Shown here one piece after another: positions 16,904-26,270 of a stretch of DNA of 64,000 nt. The stretch is from contig NZ_ATVL01000002.1 of NCBI RefSeq assembly GCF_000420705.1, positions 1-64,000 of the forward strand, read 5' to 3'. The notes beneath the pieces were generated by a model. That model ran no database searches. It was not told the DNA's origin and saw only the letters and a program-made list of their open reading frames with translations. How positions within the stretch are numbered: position 1 is the stretch's first letter; every line of letters begins with the position of its first letter. Position numbers and translations under genes: made by a program. The DNA is from Hymenobacter norwichensis DSM 15439. GTDB taxonomy: Bacteria > Bacteroidota > Bacteroidia > Cytophagales > Hymenobacteraceae.

Positions 16904-17758
16904 TTACCAGGCGCGGGGCTGCCCCCATTGTGGTTGGTTCCACGGGGTGGTTCGTTGGGCGAAATTGTGCTGTTGCGCGTACTCATACCCCGCTACAATC
17001 GAGAATTGGTCGTCCGCAGAGTCCAGTTGGGGATCGTAGCCATTGGTATCGGAGTGCAGCAAACTATTGGCTTGGGCGCCCGCAGTTAGTTCCGCTACCT
17101 TCAGCCCAAGTGTGGCGCCGGCCGCCCCGTACAGGAAGTTGCCGAAATTGAAGTAGTTATGCGCCGCCCCGGCTACATAAAACAAAAAAGGCACTAGCTC
17201 GCCCTCGCTATTGGCATTCATATTAGGCTTTACCAAGTTTTTGAGATGCCGCATAGAAAAGTCTAATTGTCCCCCTGCTTGTCCTTCTTTCCAGATGTAG
17301 TCGTAACGGTTTTTGTTGTAGTGAGCCTTGTTACGAATGGCAAACACGCCGGCATCGGACAGCATCTTCGCAATTTCGGCGTAGGTCACGGGCCGCAGCC
17401 AGCGTGCCATACTGCGCTTCAGCAGCTTTACGTCATTGACCGGGTCCGCAAATCGAAACTCTTCCCATACAACACCAAACGAATCAACCAGCCGGCCTAC
17501 GGCCCACTGCCGGTGCCGGAGCCCAGTACGCAGGTCTCCTTCGGTAATATTGAGGAAGCGGTAGTTGTCAGAGGAGAAGTTAACAAACTCCACGTCGAAC
17601 CATCCTAGTGTACTTTGCTGCTGCCGCTCTGCTGCGCCCTGTTGCGCCCACGTAGCCAAGCCGCTGGCCGGCGGCGCCATAGCAGGCACTGCGTTGCCTG
17701 CGTGCGCCACTGCGGCCCAAGCGCTGGTCGCCGCCGATTTAGATTCAAGTAGTGCCAT
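16904..17758 (-). CDS. Putative effector with bacterial toxin-44-like domain
   Basis: A 284-residue protein with an Ala/Pro-rich N-terminus without signal peptide and a C-terminal domain (about 140-250) reading NRYDYIWKEGQAGGQLDFSM, RHLKNL, then FNFGNFLYGAAGATLGLKVA and ELTAGAQ. This series (YDYIW..G..GG..Df ... GNF.YGa.Ga..Gl ... aG..Q) matches the polymorphic toxin type 44 domain. It is divergent from vgrG across 91 bp and followed by a lipoprotein gene. A stand-alone cargo effector loaded on the VgrG spike is the likely reading. The biochemical activity of type 44 toxins is not established to my knowledge. Confidence 0.7.
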   Translation of the reverse strand: MALLESKSAATSAWAAVAHAGNAVPAMAPPASGLATWAQQGAAERQQQSTLGWFDVEFVNFSSDNYRFLNITEGDLRTGLRHRQWAVGRLVDSFGVVWEEFRFADPVNDVKLLKRSMARWLRPVTYAEIAKMLSDAGVFAIRNKAHYNKNRYDYIWKEGQAGGQLDFSMRHLKNLVKPNMNANSEGELVPFLFYVAGAAHNYFNFGNFLYGAAGATLGLKVAELTAGAQANSLLHSDTNGYDPQLDSADDQFSIVAGYEYAQQHNFAQRTTPWNQPQWGQPRAW

Positions 17759-17849
17759 GAAACGCGAGGGTTAGACTATAGCCAAACATAATTGTATTTA
17801 TTCTTTTACTTTGCATGCTAATCATTTTATCCATTTTATAGCGCGTTAT

Positions 17850-19700
17850 ATGGCTCGGCAAGTTACTATTCAGGTGCAGGGCGCCGGCAAACCATTGTCT
17901 CCGGGAGACGACTTTCTTCGCTTCTCGCTCACGCAACGCCTGTCTGGCCATCATACGTTTTCGCTGGCGGTTCCCTTTGACCGAATAGAAGACCCGCAAA
18001 CTGCTTTCTTTTCTCAAACCCCAGAGAATCTTTTAGGCCAGCCGCTGTCGGTCAGCATCATGCCGGATACGGCGTTTCACTTCAACACCAAACAGATATT
18101 GCAGTTTAAAGGGGTGGTAACTGGCTTAAGTGCTGGCCAAGAATCCGATTATACAGCCAGTATCAATGTGCAGGGCTACAGCCCCTGCCGGTTATTGGCG
18201 GATGGCATACAAAAACGCACCTTCGTTAAGCAAACCTTGGCTGATATTTTTCGGCAGGTACTGGCGCCGTATCCCGCCAACTTGTTGCCCACCCGCATTG
18301 AGCCTGCGCACACTGCCCCTCTAGCCTACGTGGTTCAATACCAAGAATCTAATTTCACGTTTTTAAGCCGCTTAGCTGCCGAGTACGGCGAATGGTTTTA
18401 CTACGATGGGGAGAAGCTCCATTTGGGGTCCCCGGCTACTGGACAAGAAATAGAGTTGGTAGCCGATGGCATATATACCAGCTTCCAGTTCAGTTTGGCA
18501 CTGCAACCAGCCCGCGTTACGCTCTACGACTACAACTACCAGCAGCACCAGCACTTTACCAGTGACACCAGCGCCCAGCAGGTGCCCACCATCAGCCAGC
18601 ACCGCTACAGTAAGCTGGCACTAGAGCAGTCCGAAAAGCTGTTCGCGCAACCCTCCCATACTACGGCAGAAACTTTTATCCCCAGCGCGGCGGCACTGAC
18701 CGAAGAAGCCAAGTTTCTAAAAGCCAGCCGGGCGGCCAACTTGGTGATGGTGCAGGGCCACAGCGACAATCCGGCTCTGCAACTGGGCCGCATCATTCGG
18801 GTGAACGGAGAGGGCCTGGGCAGCCGCTACACAGCGGCCGAGAACTTCGGGACCTACCGCCTCACCGAACTAACGCACCATGTGGATGCCCGCGGCAACT
18901 ACCGTAATTCATTTACGGCTATTCCGCATCTGCTCGATGTGCCGCCCATCTACTCCACCTATGCCCCACCCCAGGGCCAATCAGAATTGGCCGAAGTAAT
19001 TGATGATAAGGACCCCGAAAAATTGGGCCGCCTGCGGGTGCGTTATTATTGGCCTGTTCAAAATAAAAAACACGCCGAAACCAACTGGATTCGCTTGCTG
19101 ACGCCCTATAGCGGCGACGGCAAAGGGCACCTGATGAAGCCGGAAGTAGGCTCGCAGGTGCTAGTTGGCTATCAGGGGGGACTGGCCGAGCAGCCGTTCG
19201 TGCTGGGCAACATGTTTCACGCCAACAACAAGCAGAGCGCCAAGTACTCGCCCGATGGCAACTTGATGAAAGGCCTGCAAACCGCAGGGGGCAATAAGTT
19301 CGTGATGATGGATACGAAGGGGGATCAGAAAATCCACATTTCTAATTCCAACAACAAAGGCACCGCCATTACCGTCGGGTTTAATGGCGACGGCAGTATT
19401 CATATCCAAACCAGTGGCCCCGTCACAGTGAATGGCTCGACCATCACGCTGGAGGCGGGCGACAAAGGCGAAATTAACATGCACGCCAAGAACATCACCA
19501 TTGACGCGGAAGAGGAAATTAAGGTGACTTCGGCCTCGAAGAGTATTGCGCTCAAGGCCGAAAAAGATATTACCGCCGACGCTACGGCCAAGATGACGCT
19601 CAGCGCCAAAGAGCAAAGTGTTTCCACCACGGGCAAGATGGAAATCAGCAGTGGCTCCACGGTAGATATTTCCGGTACATCCGTCAAAATCAACGGCTAG
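17850..19700 (+). CDS. vgrG: VgrG-type spike protein
   Basis: A 616-residue VgrG. The start is the ATG at 17850 (MARQVTIQVQGAGKPLSPG); an upstream frame from 17811 is AT-rich and not needed. The gp27-like part covers residues 1-370 (YVVQYQESNFTFLSRLAAEYGEW is the typical VgrG motif, with the FLSRL element). The gp5 OB-fold follows (GQSELAEVIDDKDPEKLGRL, RVRYYWPV, GDGKGHLMKPEVGSQVLVGY). The C-terminal beta-helix (GSIHIQTSGPVTVNGSTITL to SGTSVKING) lacks an effector extension. It punctures target membranes as the tip of a type VI-like injection apparatus. No sheath or tube genes are in the window, so this is an orphan tip island. Confidence 0.93.
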   Translation: MARQVTIQVQGAGKPLSPGDDFLRFSLTQRLSGHHTFSLAVPFDRIEDPQTAFFSQTPENLLGQPLSVSIMPDTAFHFNTKQILQFKGVVTGLSAGQESDYTASINVQGYSPCRLLADGIQKRTFVKQTLADIFRQVLAPYPANLLPTRIEPAHTAPLAYVVQYQESNFTFLSRLAAEYGEWFYYDGEKLHLGSPATGQEIELVADGIYTSFQFSLALQPARVTLYDYNYQQHQHFTSDTSAQQVPTISQHRYSKLALEQSEKLFAQPSHTTAETFIPSAAALTEEAKFLKASRAANLVMVQGHSDNPALQLGRIIRVNGEGLGSRYTAAENFGTYRLTELTHHVDARGNYRNSFTAIPHLLDVPPIYSTYAPPQGQSELAEVIDDKDPEKLGRLRVRYYWPVQNKKHAETNWIRLLTPYSGDGKGHLMKPEVGSQVLVGYQGGLAEQPFVLGNMFHANNKQSAKYSPDGNLMKGLQTAGGNKFVMMDTKGDQKIHISNSNNKGTAITVGFNGDGSIHIQTSGPVTVNGSTITLEAGDKGEINMHAKNITIDAEEEIKVTSASKSIALKAEKDITADATAKMTLSAKEQSVSTTGKMEISSGSTVDISGTSVKING

Positions 19701-19746
19701 CCGTTGCGGCCAGCGGCCTTCCTGCTTCGGCTGTTCTCATTCGCTT

Positions 19747-20583
19747 ATGACCTTGCTTCTCCCACAGTTTCCGGCCACGCAGATGTGCACCACTACGGTG
19801 CACACGACTAGTCTGCTAGGCAACCTGTTCTACGAGAACACGCGTACTACGCGCTTCCGAAAACAGCCGCTGGAGAAAACGAGCACCGGGTGGCTATACG
19901 CAGTTACCGTACTGGACTTTCACCAGACCGAGCAGCATGGCCTCGCGGCACTTGATGCCGATACGGCGGCGCTACGCAGCGAATTACTAATTGAGACTGA
20001 CCAGACCGGCCAACTACTGCGCGTATGCAACAAGGCCCATCTGCGCCAGCAATGGGCCGCCTTGCACCCTAAACTGCGCCGGAAATATAAGCGCTCCGAC
20101 ACCGTTACCCCGGGCATGGTGGATGGTATTGGCCAAGTGTTGCACGGCGACGGCTACCTGGAAGACATTCTGCGGCGGGGGTACGAATATGGCACCTTGT
20201 TCCCGGCGCTTTACGGGCAGCCGTACAGCACCACGCCCACGCCCGGCCAGCCCCGTACGGTGGCGCGTTTTCTGGGCAATCTGGATTTGCCTTTAAGCAC
20301 CACCGTGCAACGCCAAGAGAAAGTGCCCGACGATATGGCGTATGGCTTGTTGGTGAAAGGTGAATTCAACCCGGCCGAGTACCCAGCTGATGCCGCTCAG
20401 CAGGCCTTGCGCACCCTAACCGACCAGTACGACTTGGCTACCACGCTGCGCGTCGAGCACGTGGAAAGCTACGAGTTCGACAGGCACCGAGAGCTATGCC
20501 ACGCGGCCCAGTTTACGGTGTATGGTGTGGCAGGTGTGTTTATGAACAAAACGCTATGCACTATGGCCGCCCAGGTGGCCTGA
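19747..20583 (+). CDS. Uncharacterised protein between VgrG and Rhs, candidate effector adaptor
   Basis: A 278-residue soluble protein with no signal peptide. It opens MTLLLPQFPATQMCTTTVHT and has a basic KLRRKYKRSD patch near residue 115, followed by a GYLEDILRRGYEYGTLFPALYG helix. The C-terminal half is mixed (CHAAQFTVYGVAGVF). I do not recognise a family. It sits 47 bp after vgrG and 44 bp before the rhs gene, the place where DUF1795, DUF2169 or DUF4123 loading chaperones sit in other tip operons. It resembles none of them by motif, so the adaptor role is inference from position. Confidence 0.6.
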   Translation: MTLLLPQFPATQMCTTTVHTTSLLGNLFYENTRTTRFRKQPLEKTSTGWLYAVTVLDFHQTEQHGLAALDADTAALRSELLIETDQTGQLLRVCNKAHLRQQWAALHPKLRRKYKRSDTVTPGMVDGIGQVLHGDGYLEDILRRGYEYGTLFPALYGQPYSTTPTPGQPRTVARFLGNLDLPLSTTVQRQEKVPDDMAYGLLVKGEFNPAEYPADAAQQALRTLTDQYDLATTLRVEHVESYEFDRHRELCHAAQFTVYGVAGVFMNKTLCTMAAQVA

Positions 20584-20626
20584 TACTATTTCTTATTGAT
20601 ACGCTAGCTATAGCTGATCCACCGCC

Positions 20627-23600
20627 ATGGAAAAAAAATACGTACCGGCCGGCGTTTTTCTCACGTGTGACAGGGGTACCCTACCTGCGATTCTCAACGT
20701 TACCTTCAACGTCAACACCACTATCAACGGGCAGAAGCAAGCAACAGATAAGGATATGGTGCCGTTGGTCAACATTCCCTCAATGGGCGTGTGTGCCATG
20801 ACTAAAGGTCCCTGCTTGTACGTGCAAGGACTGCCCTGGAGCCCCGTAAAGACCGATGTCCAACTGGGACTAGGACACCCCTTGCTGGAAGATTCCAAGC
20901 TCGTATGTGGGATGACGGGCAGCATCGGGATTCACTTCAGCCTGGCTGCTGCTAAGGCCGCCTGTGCCCCGCCGCCAGCTCCGGAAAAAAGCCTAGCCGA
21001 CCAGGCCGATGATTTCCTGAAAACGCTGGGGCCTGTCGGTGATATCGGGCGTTTTCAGCTTGGCGTGGCCGAGGGCGTGTGGGAAGGCGGCAAAGGCCTG
21101 GCCGAAGGCTTGTGGGGCATGGCCAAGGGCGGCTGGAATGCCGTAACGCACCCCGCTGATACGGCCAAAGCTATTCAAGAGGGTGCGACCAATGCCTACA
21201 AGTGGGCCGGCGACTCGCAAAACTGGTCTAATGCGGCCAGCAGCGCCGGGCAGGGTATCAGTGACGCGGCGGCCTGGGCCGGCAACGGCGACAACTGGGA
21301 GCAAGTAGGCGACAAGCTGCAAAACATGTCGCCTCGTGACTGGGGTAACGTCACGGGGCAGGTGGCCTTCGAGGTAGGCTTAACAGCGGCTACCGCGGGT
21401 GCTGGTACCGCCCTGAATGCCGCCGCTAAAACCAGCCGCGTGGCTCGCATGGCCAGCCGGGCTGCCCGGCTAGCCGATGTAGAAGGGCACGCCTTGCGTT
21501 TGGCAGGAAGAGCAGCCAGTACACTTGCCGGCCAGATGAAAGTGCTGGGTAAGGTGGTAACGGGGGCGAAAAAGGCCCGCCGCCTAAGTGCTGCCGCAAG
21601 CAAAGCCAAAGCGGCCCTTGGGAATAGTCTTTTGGGCAGAAAGCTTAAAGCAGTCAAGGCGTACGTAGAAAGAAAGCGTAAGTGCCTTTGGGATCCTATT
21701 GATGTAGCTAACGGCGTGATGCTGTTTGATCACATTGACTTGGAGCTACCAGGGCCTATTCCTTTTATATGGCAGCGGTGGTGGTATTCCAACTCGGACT
21801 ATGTAGGCCCGCTAGGACATGGCTGGCACCATAGCCTTGATGTAGCCTTGCTCACGGACGAGAGCAGCGCTGCCGTGCGTTTGGCGGATGGGCGTCTGGC
21901 ATTGTTTGCGTTACCTAATACCCGCAACAAGTTCAGTGTGTTCAACCGGCAGGAACGCCTAGAACTACAGCAAGACCAAGCCGGCAACTACCACCTCTAC
22001 AGCCTAGACGAACGCCGCTACTACTGTTTTGCCGAAGCCTCCGCTCCTGCTGAAAAGCTCTATGATGCAACAACCAAGCACTACCAGCTCGTCCGTATCG
22101 AGGATACCAGCGGCTTTGCTATCCAGCTAACCTACGACGAACAAGGCCGGCTGCACCAACTCATAGATAGCGCCGACCGGAAACTGCTCCTTACACTCGA
22201 TACGTACGGCCGCATTACAGCGCTGGAAGCTCCTGCCGCCAGTGGCGACGGCCGCGCTACCGTAGTGCAGTATGAGTACGACGCGGCCGGACACCTGACG
22301 GCCGCCGTAGATGCCCTGGGGCAGGCGCGCCGCTACGCCTACCGGGCCGATCATCTCATGACCCGCAAAACGTCGCGCAGGGGTGTTTCTTTCTACTTCG
22401 AGTACGCGGGCGTCGGTCCAGAAGCGCAGTGCGTGCGCACCTGGGGCGACGGCGACGTACTCAGCGGCCGCATGACGTTCACGCCGGGCCAGACCGTGGC
22501 CCGCGGCGCTACCCCTGGCGACGTGAGTGTGTACGAGCATGAAGATGGCCTCGTGACCCGACACATCGACCCGCTGGGCGCCGTCTATCAGTGGAGCTAC
22601 AACATCTACGGGGAGCTTATTGCTGAGCGCGACCCACTAGGGCTTACCACCTCGTACGAATACGATGCCCGCGGCAACCAGACCCAGTTAACGCACCCCG
22701 GCGGAGCCCAAATTCGAACGCAGTACAACGCGCAGGATTTGCCGGTGCAGGTCACGGATGCCATCGGTGGGGTGTGGCAGTGGACGTACGATGCAAGCGG
22801 CAACCAGCTGACCAGCACCGACCCGCTGGGTACCACTACGCACTATGCATACGATGAGCGGGGGCGGCTGGCCGCTGTTACCGACGCGGCTGGCCGCACC
22901 ACCCGCCTGCGCTATGATACGCAGCACCAGCTGCGGCACCTCGTCGCGCCCGACGACCGGATCAGCTCCCGCGCCTACGACGCGCTGGGTCGCCTCACGC
23001 AGGTAACCGACGCCCAGGGCCGCACCCGGCGCCAGCGCTTCGACGTGTTGGGCCGCGTGGTAGAAGCGCGTGAAGTCGATGGTACCGTCCAGGCCTTCGT
23101 CTACGACGCGGAAGATAACGTGCTGGAAGCCCGCAGTGCTGAGCGTGCCGTGCAGCTGACCTACACACCCCTAAACCAAGTAGCAACCCGTACCGAAGCC
23201 GGGACGCGGATACAGTTTGCTTACGACACGGAAGGCCGCCTGACCAGTCTTCGCAACGAGCACGGAGAGCTGTACATGTTTACGCTGGATGCGACTGGCC
23301 GCGTGGTGACGGAGCGTGGCTTCGACGGGCTCACGCGCCACTACCGGCGGGATGCTGCGGGCCGCGTGACGCGCATCGAGCGCCCAGCGGGCCGCAGCAC
23401 GGAGTACACCTACGACGAGGCCAGCCGGGTAACGGCGGTGCGCTACAACGGGGCCGAATCCGTAGCGTACCGCTACCGCACCGATGGGGCCTTGCTGGAA
23501 GCCCGCAACACTGCCGCCACGGTGCAGTTTGAGCGCGATTTGCTGGGCCGGGTACTACGCGAAGTGCAGAATGGCCACGTAGTGAGTAGCACCTACAACG

Positions 23601-25084
23601 TGCACGGCCAGCGGATGCAGATCACCTCGTCGTTGGGGGCCGACGTGCAGCTGGAACGCGACGCCTGGGGCCAGGTGCGGCGGCTGCAGGCGAACACTTG
23701 GCAGAGTGTGATGGAGCGCGACGCCGACGGGCTGGAACTCTACCGCCAGCTCACCGGCGGCGTGCGCACGGCCTGGCAGCGCGACGCGCTGGGGCGGCCC
23801 ACCAGCCAGCTGATCACCGCCGCCGACGGCCGCCCGGAGCGCCGCCGGCGCTACCAGTGGCAGGGTACCGACCAGCTCACGGAAATCGACGACACGCTGC
23901 TGGGCACGACGCGCTACGAGCACGACGCCTGGGGCAACCTGGCCGCCGCCCGCTACGCCGATGGCACCCAGGAACTGCGCCAGCCCGACGCGGTAGGCAA
24001 CCTATTCCGCACCCAGGCCCGCACGGACCGGCGCTATGGCAAGGGCGGGCAGCTGCGCCAGGCCGACGGCACGCGCTATCAGTACGACGCCGAGGGTAAC
24101 CTGATCCAGAAGACCACCCGGGCCAAGCACGTATGGCGTTACACCTGGGACGGGGGCGGGCAGCTGACGAGCGTCACGCGCCCCGACGGCTATGCCGTCA
24201 CGTTCCGCTATGACGCGCTCGGCCGGCGCGTGAGCAAGCGCTACCGCGGCCGGCTCACGCGCTGGGTCTGGGACGGCGACAAGACTCTGCACGAGTGGAG
24301 CGAGCTGGAGGTGGGCCCGGAAGCGGGCAGCGCGGGGCAGCTCCTCACCTGGCTCTTCGAGGAGGACAGCTTTGCCCCCGTGGCCAAGCTCACGGCACAG
24401 GGTAGCTACAGTGTGGTGTGCGACCATCTGGGCACCCCGCTGGCGCTTTACGATGCGCAGGGCACCCAGACGTGGCAGGCCCAGCTCGACAGCTACGGGC
24501 AGGTGCGCCAGGGCCAGGGCAAGCCCCAGGACTGTCCGTTCCGCTACCAAGGCCAGTACGAGGATACGGAAACCGGCCTCTACTACAACCGCTTCCGCTA
24601 CTACGACCCCGAAGCTGGAACATACATCAGTCAGGACCCCATTCGATTAATGGGTGGAGATGCTCTATATAGCTATGTACAAAATCCAACAAGTTGGACT
24701 GACGTCTTTGGCCTAAACCCCAACCCTCTCATTATAATTGGGGAAGGGCAAAAAAGAGTGAATCAGGTAGCTAAACAACTAAAAGCGCAGGGGCACACTG
24801 TAAGAACAATCACTGATGATTGGGTAAGGGAATTTAAGACATATAATCCTTACGTACCCGAGTTACATGAGGCCCAATCTATAGACTACAACCGCCGCTG
24901 GATAAATGACCGTATGGATGAAAATTATGATATATACGATATTGGCGGCGAGGGGAAAAGCTCTTTTTACAGGGCTGAACACGAGGAAATTATGAGTAGG
25001 AATTATGATAAGCATTACAGATTCGACCCAAAATCAGGCGGAAAAACCAGGATAAGCAGAGTTAAGAAGTGTGGCGTTGCATAA
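20627..25084 (+). CDS. Rhs effector: DUF4280 PAAR-like N-terminus, YD-repeat shell, variable toxin tip
   Basis: A 1485-residue Rhs protein. Residues 1-115 form a DUF4280 (PAAR-like) domain (YVPAGVFLTCDRGTLP, then GVCAMTKGPC) that would cap VgrG. Residues 115-345 are Ala/Gly-rich with possible membrane-active helices. A CLWDPIDVANGVMLFDHIDL motif opens the DUF6531/Rhs region, and YD repeats (YxYDxxGR/GN) run to the core end YYNRFRYYDPEAGTYISQDP / IRLMGGDALYSYVQNP. After DVFGLNPNP comes a 120-residue tip with EAQSIDYNRRWIN, YDIYDIGGEGKSSFYRAEHE and RKxxGVA-like basic end. The tip DNA turns AT-rich from about 24640, the hallmark of tip exchange. Tip activity unknown. Confidence 0.92.
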   Translation: MEKKYVPAGVFLTCDRGTLPAILNVTFNVNTTINGQKQATDKDMVPLVNIPSMGVCAMTKGPCLYVQGLPWSPVKTDVQLGLGHPLLEDSKLVCGMTGSIGIHFSLAAAKAACAPPPAPEKSLADQADDFLKTLGPVGDIGRFQLGVAEGVWEGGKGLAEGLWGMAKGGWNAVTHPADTAKAIQEGATNAYKWAGDSQNWSNAASSAGQGISDAAAWAGNGDNWEQVGDKLQNMSPRDWGNVTGQVAFEVGLTAATAGAGTALNAAAKTSRVARMASRAARLADVEGHALRLAGRAASTLAGQMKVLGKVVTGAKKARRLSAAASKAKAALGNSLLGRKLKAVKAYVERKRKCLWDPIDVANGVMLFDHIDLELPGPIPFIWQRWWYSNSDYVGPLGHGWHHSLDVALLTDESSAAVRLADGRLALFALPNTRNKFSVFNRQERLELQQDQAGNYHLYSLDERRYYCFAEASAPAEKLYDATTKHYQLVRIEDTSGFAIQLTYDEQGRLHQLIDSADRKLLLTLDTYGRITALEAPAASGDGRATVVQYEYDAAGHLTAAVDALGQARRYAYRADHLMTRKTSRRGVSFYFEYAGVGPEAQCVRTWGDGDVLSGRMTFTPGQTVARGATPGDVSVYEHEDGLVTRHIDPLGAVYQWSYNIYGELIAERDPLGLTTSYEYDARGNQTQLTHPGGAQIRTQYNAQDLPVQVTDAIGGVWQWTYDASGNQLTSTDPLGTTTHYAYDERGRLAAVTDAAGRTTRLRYDTQHQLRHLVAPDDRISSRAYDALGRLTQVTDAQGRTRRQRFDVLGRVVEAREVDGTVQAFVYDAEDNVLEARSAERAVQLTYTPLNQVATRTEAGTRIQFAYDTEGRLTSLRNEHGELYMFTLDATGRVVTERGFDGLTRHYRRDAAGRVTRIERPAGRSTEYTYDEASRVTAVRYNGAESVAYRYRTDGALLEARNTAATVQFERDLLGRVLREVQNGHVVSSTYNVHGQRMQITSSLGADVQLERDAWGQVRRLQANTWQSVMERDADGLELYRQLTGGVRTAWQRDALGRPTSQLITAADGRPERRRRYQWQGTDQLTEIDDTLLGTTRYEHDAWGNLAAARYADGTQELRQPDAVGNLFRTQARTDRRYGKGGQLRQADGTRYQYDAEGNLIQKTTRAKHVWRYTWDGGGQLTSVTRPDGYAVTFRYDALGRRVSKRYRGRLTRWVWDGDKTLHEWSELEVGPEAGSAGQLLTWLFEEDSFAPVAKLTAQGSYSVVCDHLGTPLALYDAQGTQTWQAQLDSYGQVRQGQGKPQDCPFRYQGQYEDTETGLYYNRFRYYDPEAGTYISQDPIRLMGGDALYSYVQNPTSWTDVFGLNPNPLIIIGEGQKRVNQVAKQLKAQGHTVRTITDDWVREFKTYNPYVPELHEAQSIDYNRRWINDRMDENYDIYDIGGEGKSSFYRAEHEEIMSRNYDKHYRFDPKSGGKTRISRVKKCGVA

Positions 25085-25094
25085 ATATATATCC

Positions 25095-25487
25095 ATGACC
25101 CAACTGGCAACATTCGTAATTTTTGTTAGCAATTTTGAGGCTTCGATTGTCTTTTATTGCAATTTTTTAGGCTTTATGATAGCTTATGATTGGCAAAAAA
25201 CGGGAGAAGAAAGAATTGTACGCTTGAGAAACAAAGACTACAATATTCAACTGTCTTTGCAATTGCCCACATCAGATTGGGAACAGCAGTTAGCTGGTAA
25301 ACAATCCGGAAACTATCCATTCATTACGCTGGAGGTGTCCGACTTAGAGCAGCGCTACAATACGTTAGTACAAAACGGAGCTCCTTTCACCAGGGATTTA
25401 GTGAGCACGCCCTTTGGCGATTTTGCCTACCTGACTGATCCGGATGGCAATAAGATCTGCCTGTCTGAATACTGGGTAGATGCATGA
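25095..25487 (+). CDS. VOC-superfamily (glyoxalase/bleomycin-resistance fold) protein in immunity position
   Basis: A 130-residue VOC-fold protein from the ATG at 25095 (MTQLATFVIFVSNFEASIVF). Typical marks are the paired beta-alpha-beta modules, FYCNFLGF, the FITLEVSDLEQRYNTLVQNG helix, and the closing FGDFAYLTDPDGNKICLSEY with the metal-site-like Glu near the end. It begins 10 bp after the rhs stop in the same AT-rich composition as the toxin tip, so it came with the tip and probably protects against it. In other settings VOC proteins are isomerases, dioxygenases or drug-binding proteins; which applies here is unknown. Confidence 0.8.
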   Translation: MTQLATFVIFVSNFEASIVFYCNFLGFMIAYDWQKTGEERIVRLRNKDYNIQLSLQLPTSDWEQQLAGKQSGNYPFITLEVSDLEQRYNTLVQNGAPFTRDLVSTPFGDFAYLTDPDGNKICLSEYWVDA

Positions 25488-25529
25488 GCAGGCCTATGAG
25501 TAGTGTCACATTAAAATTATCGTGCCTTG

Positions 25530-25688
25530 ATGGATTCACGAGTCGATAAGTTGAAGCGAGATTTGGCTAAAGGCAAATTGCTCGACTGTATAATCGGAGA
25601 AAATGTCTATGCCTACCGCAATTTATTCGCGGGTATGCCCACCCACTATAAGTGTTCGGCCCGGTGTCAGTTACAGGGTAGGCCCTAG
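25530..25688 (+). CDS. Possible 52-residue orphan ORF
   Basis: A short ATG-initiated frame (MDSRVDKLKRDLAKGKLLDC, then IIGENVYAYRNLF) ends at TAG 25686. It lies between the VOC gene and the displaced Rhs tip fragment. The helical, charged N-terminus is compatible with a real small protein or with the tail of a deleted immunity gene. There is no ribosome-binding evidence. Confidence 0.25.
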   Translation: MDSRVDKLKRDLAKGKLLDCIIGENVYAYRNLFAGMPTHYKCSARCQLQGRP

Positions 25689-26253
25689 GATTATTCCTTC
25701 CAGAGCCAGTACGAGAATACGGAAACAACTGCTTCCGCTACTACGACCCTGAAGTTGGAACATGCATCAGTTAGGATTCCATTCGATTAATGGGGGAAAT
25801 GCTCTATATAGCTATGTCAAAAACCCGCAGAAGCAGGTATATGTCTTAGGATTGAGCGGACTTGATCCTTTTGCCGTTGGTGAAATCATACCTTTCCCTA
25901 AGGATATACACTCTGGACAAAACCGTATAGCGCCGAAATTTAGTGTAATTGGCTCACAGGCTTCGGATAAAATAGCGGGAAGATCAGTAGCAGAGGTAGG
26001 CAATCCTAATGAAAAGGAGATTATCAATCCTAACGAATTTTTGATTTATTACACGGTTGATCCATCTACGGGCAAAGCTATCATTCTTAACAATCGTGGC
26101 CTAGCAGCATTGAGTATTGGGGAGAAAGTACCTGATAATGCAAGCTGTGTTCTATATGAAAAAGCGCCTAAATATCTGGTCGCAGATTTTAAGTATAGGT
26201 CACCGTCCAAAACTATATCTAGAACGGCTGATAAAGCAGGCAAAGAAGTTTGA
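25689..26253 (+). pseudogene. Orphan Rhs core end fused to an alternative toxin tip
   Basis: Bases 25692-25860 repeat the rhs core end (the FRYYDPE...GTYISQDPIRLMGG..ALYSYV region) with a deletion, a frameshift and a TAG (CATCAGTTAGG), so it cannot be expressed as part of a full Rhs protein. The following 130 residues are intact and read DPFAVGEIIPFPKDIHSGQN, RIAPKFSVIGSQASDKIAG, NPNEFLIYYTVDPSTGKAII and LNNRGLAALSIGEK. This is a polymorphic-toxin C-terminal module seen on other Rhs and YD-repeat proteins. It is a stored tip that recombination with the core at 24541-24700 could bring into use. A frame from 25762 could give a 163-residue product if translated. Confidence 0.75.
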
Positions 26254-26270
26254 GGTCACGTAACCCGTAA

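Noticed and set aside
22127..24672. Many long frames on both strands inside the rhs gene
   Set aside because: They are shadows caused by high GC and YD-repeat codon bias; the rhs frame alone carries domain signatures.
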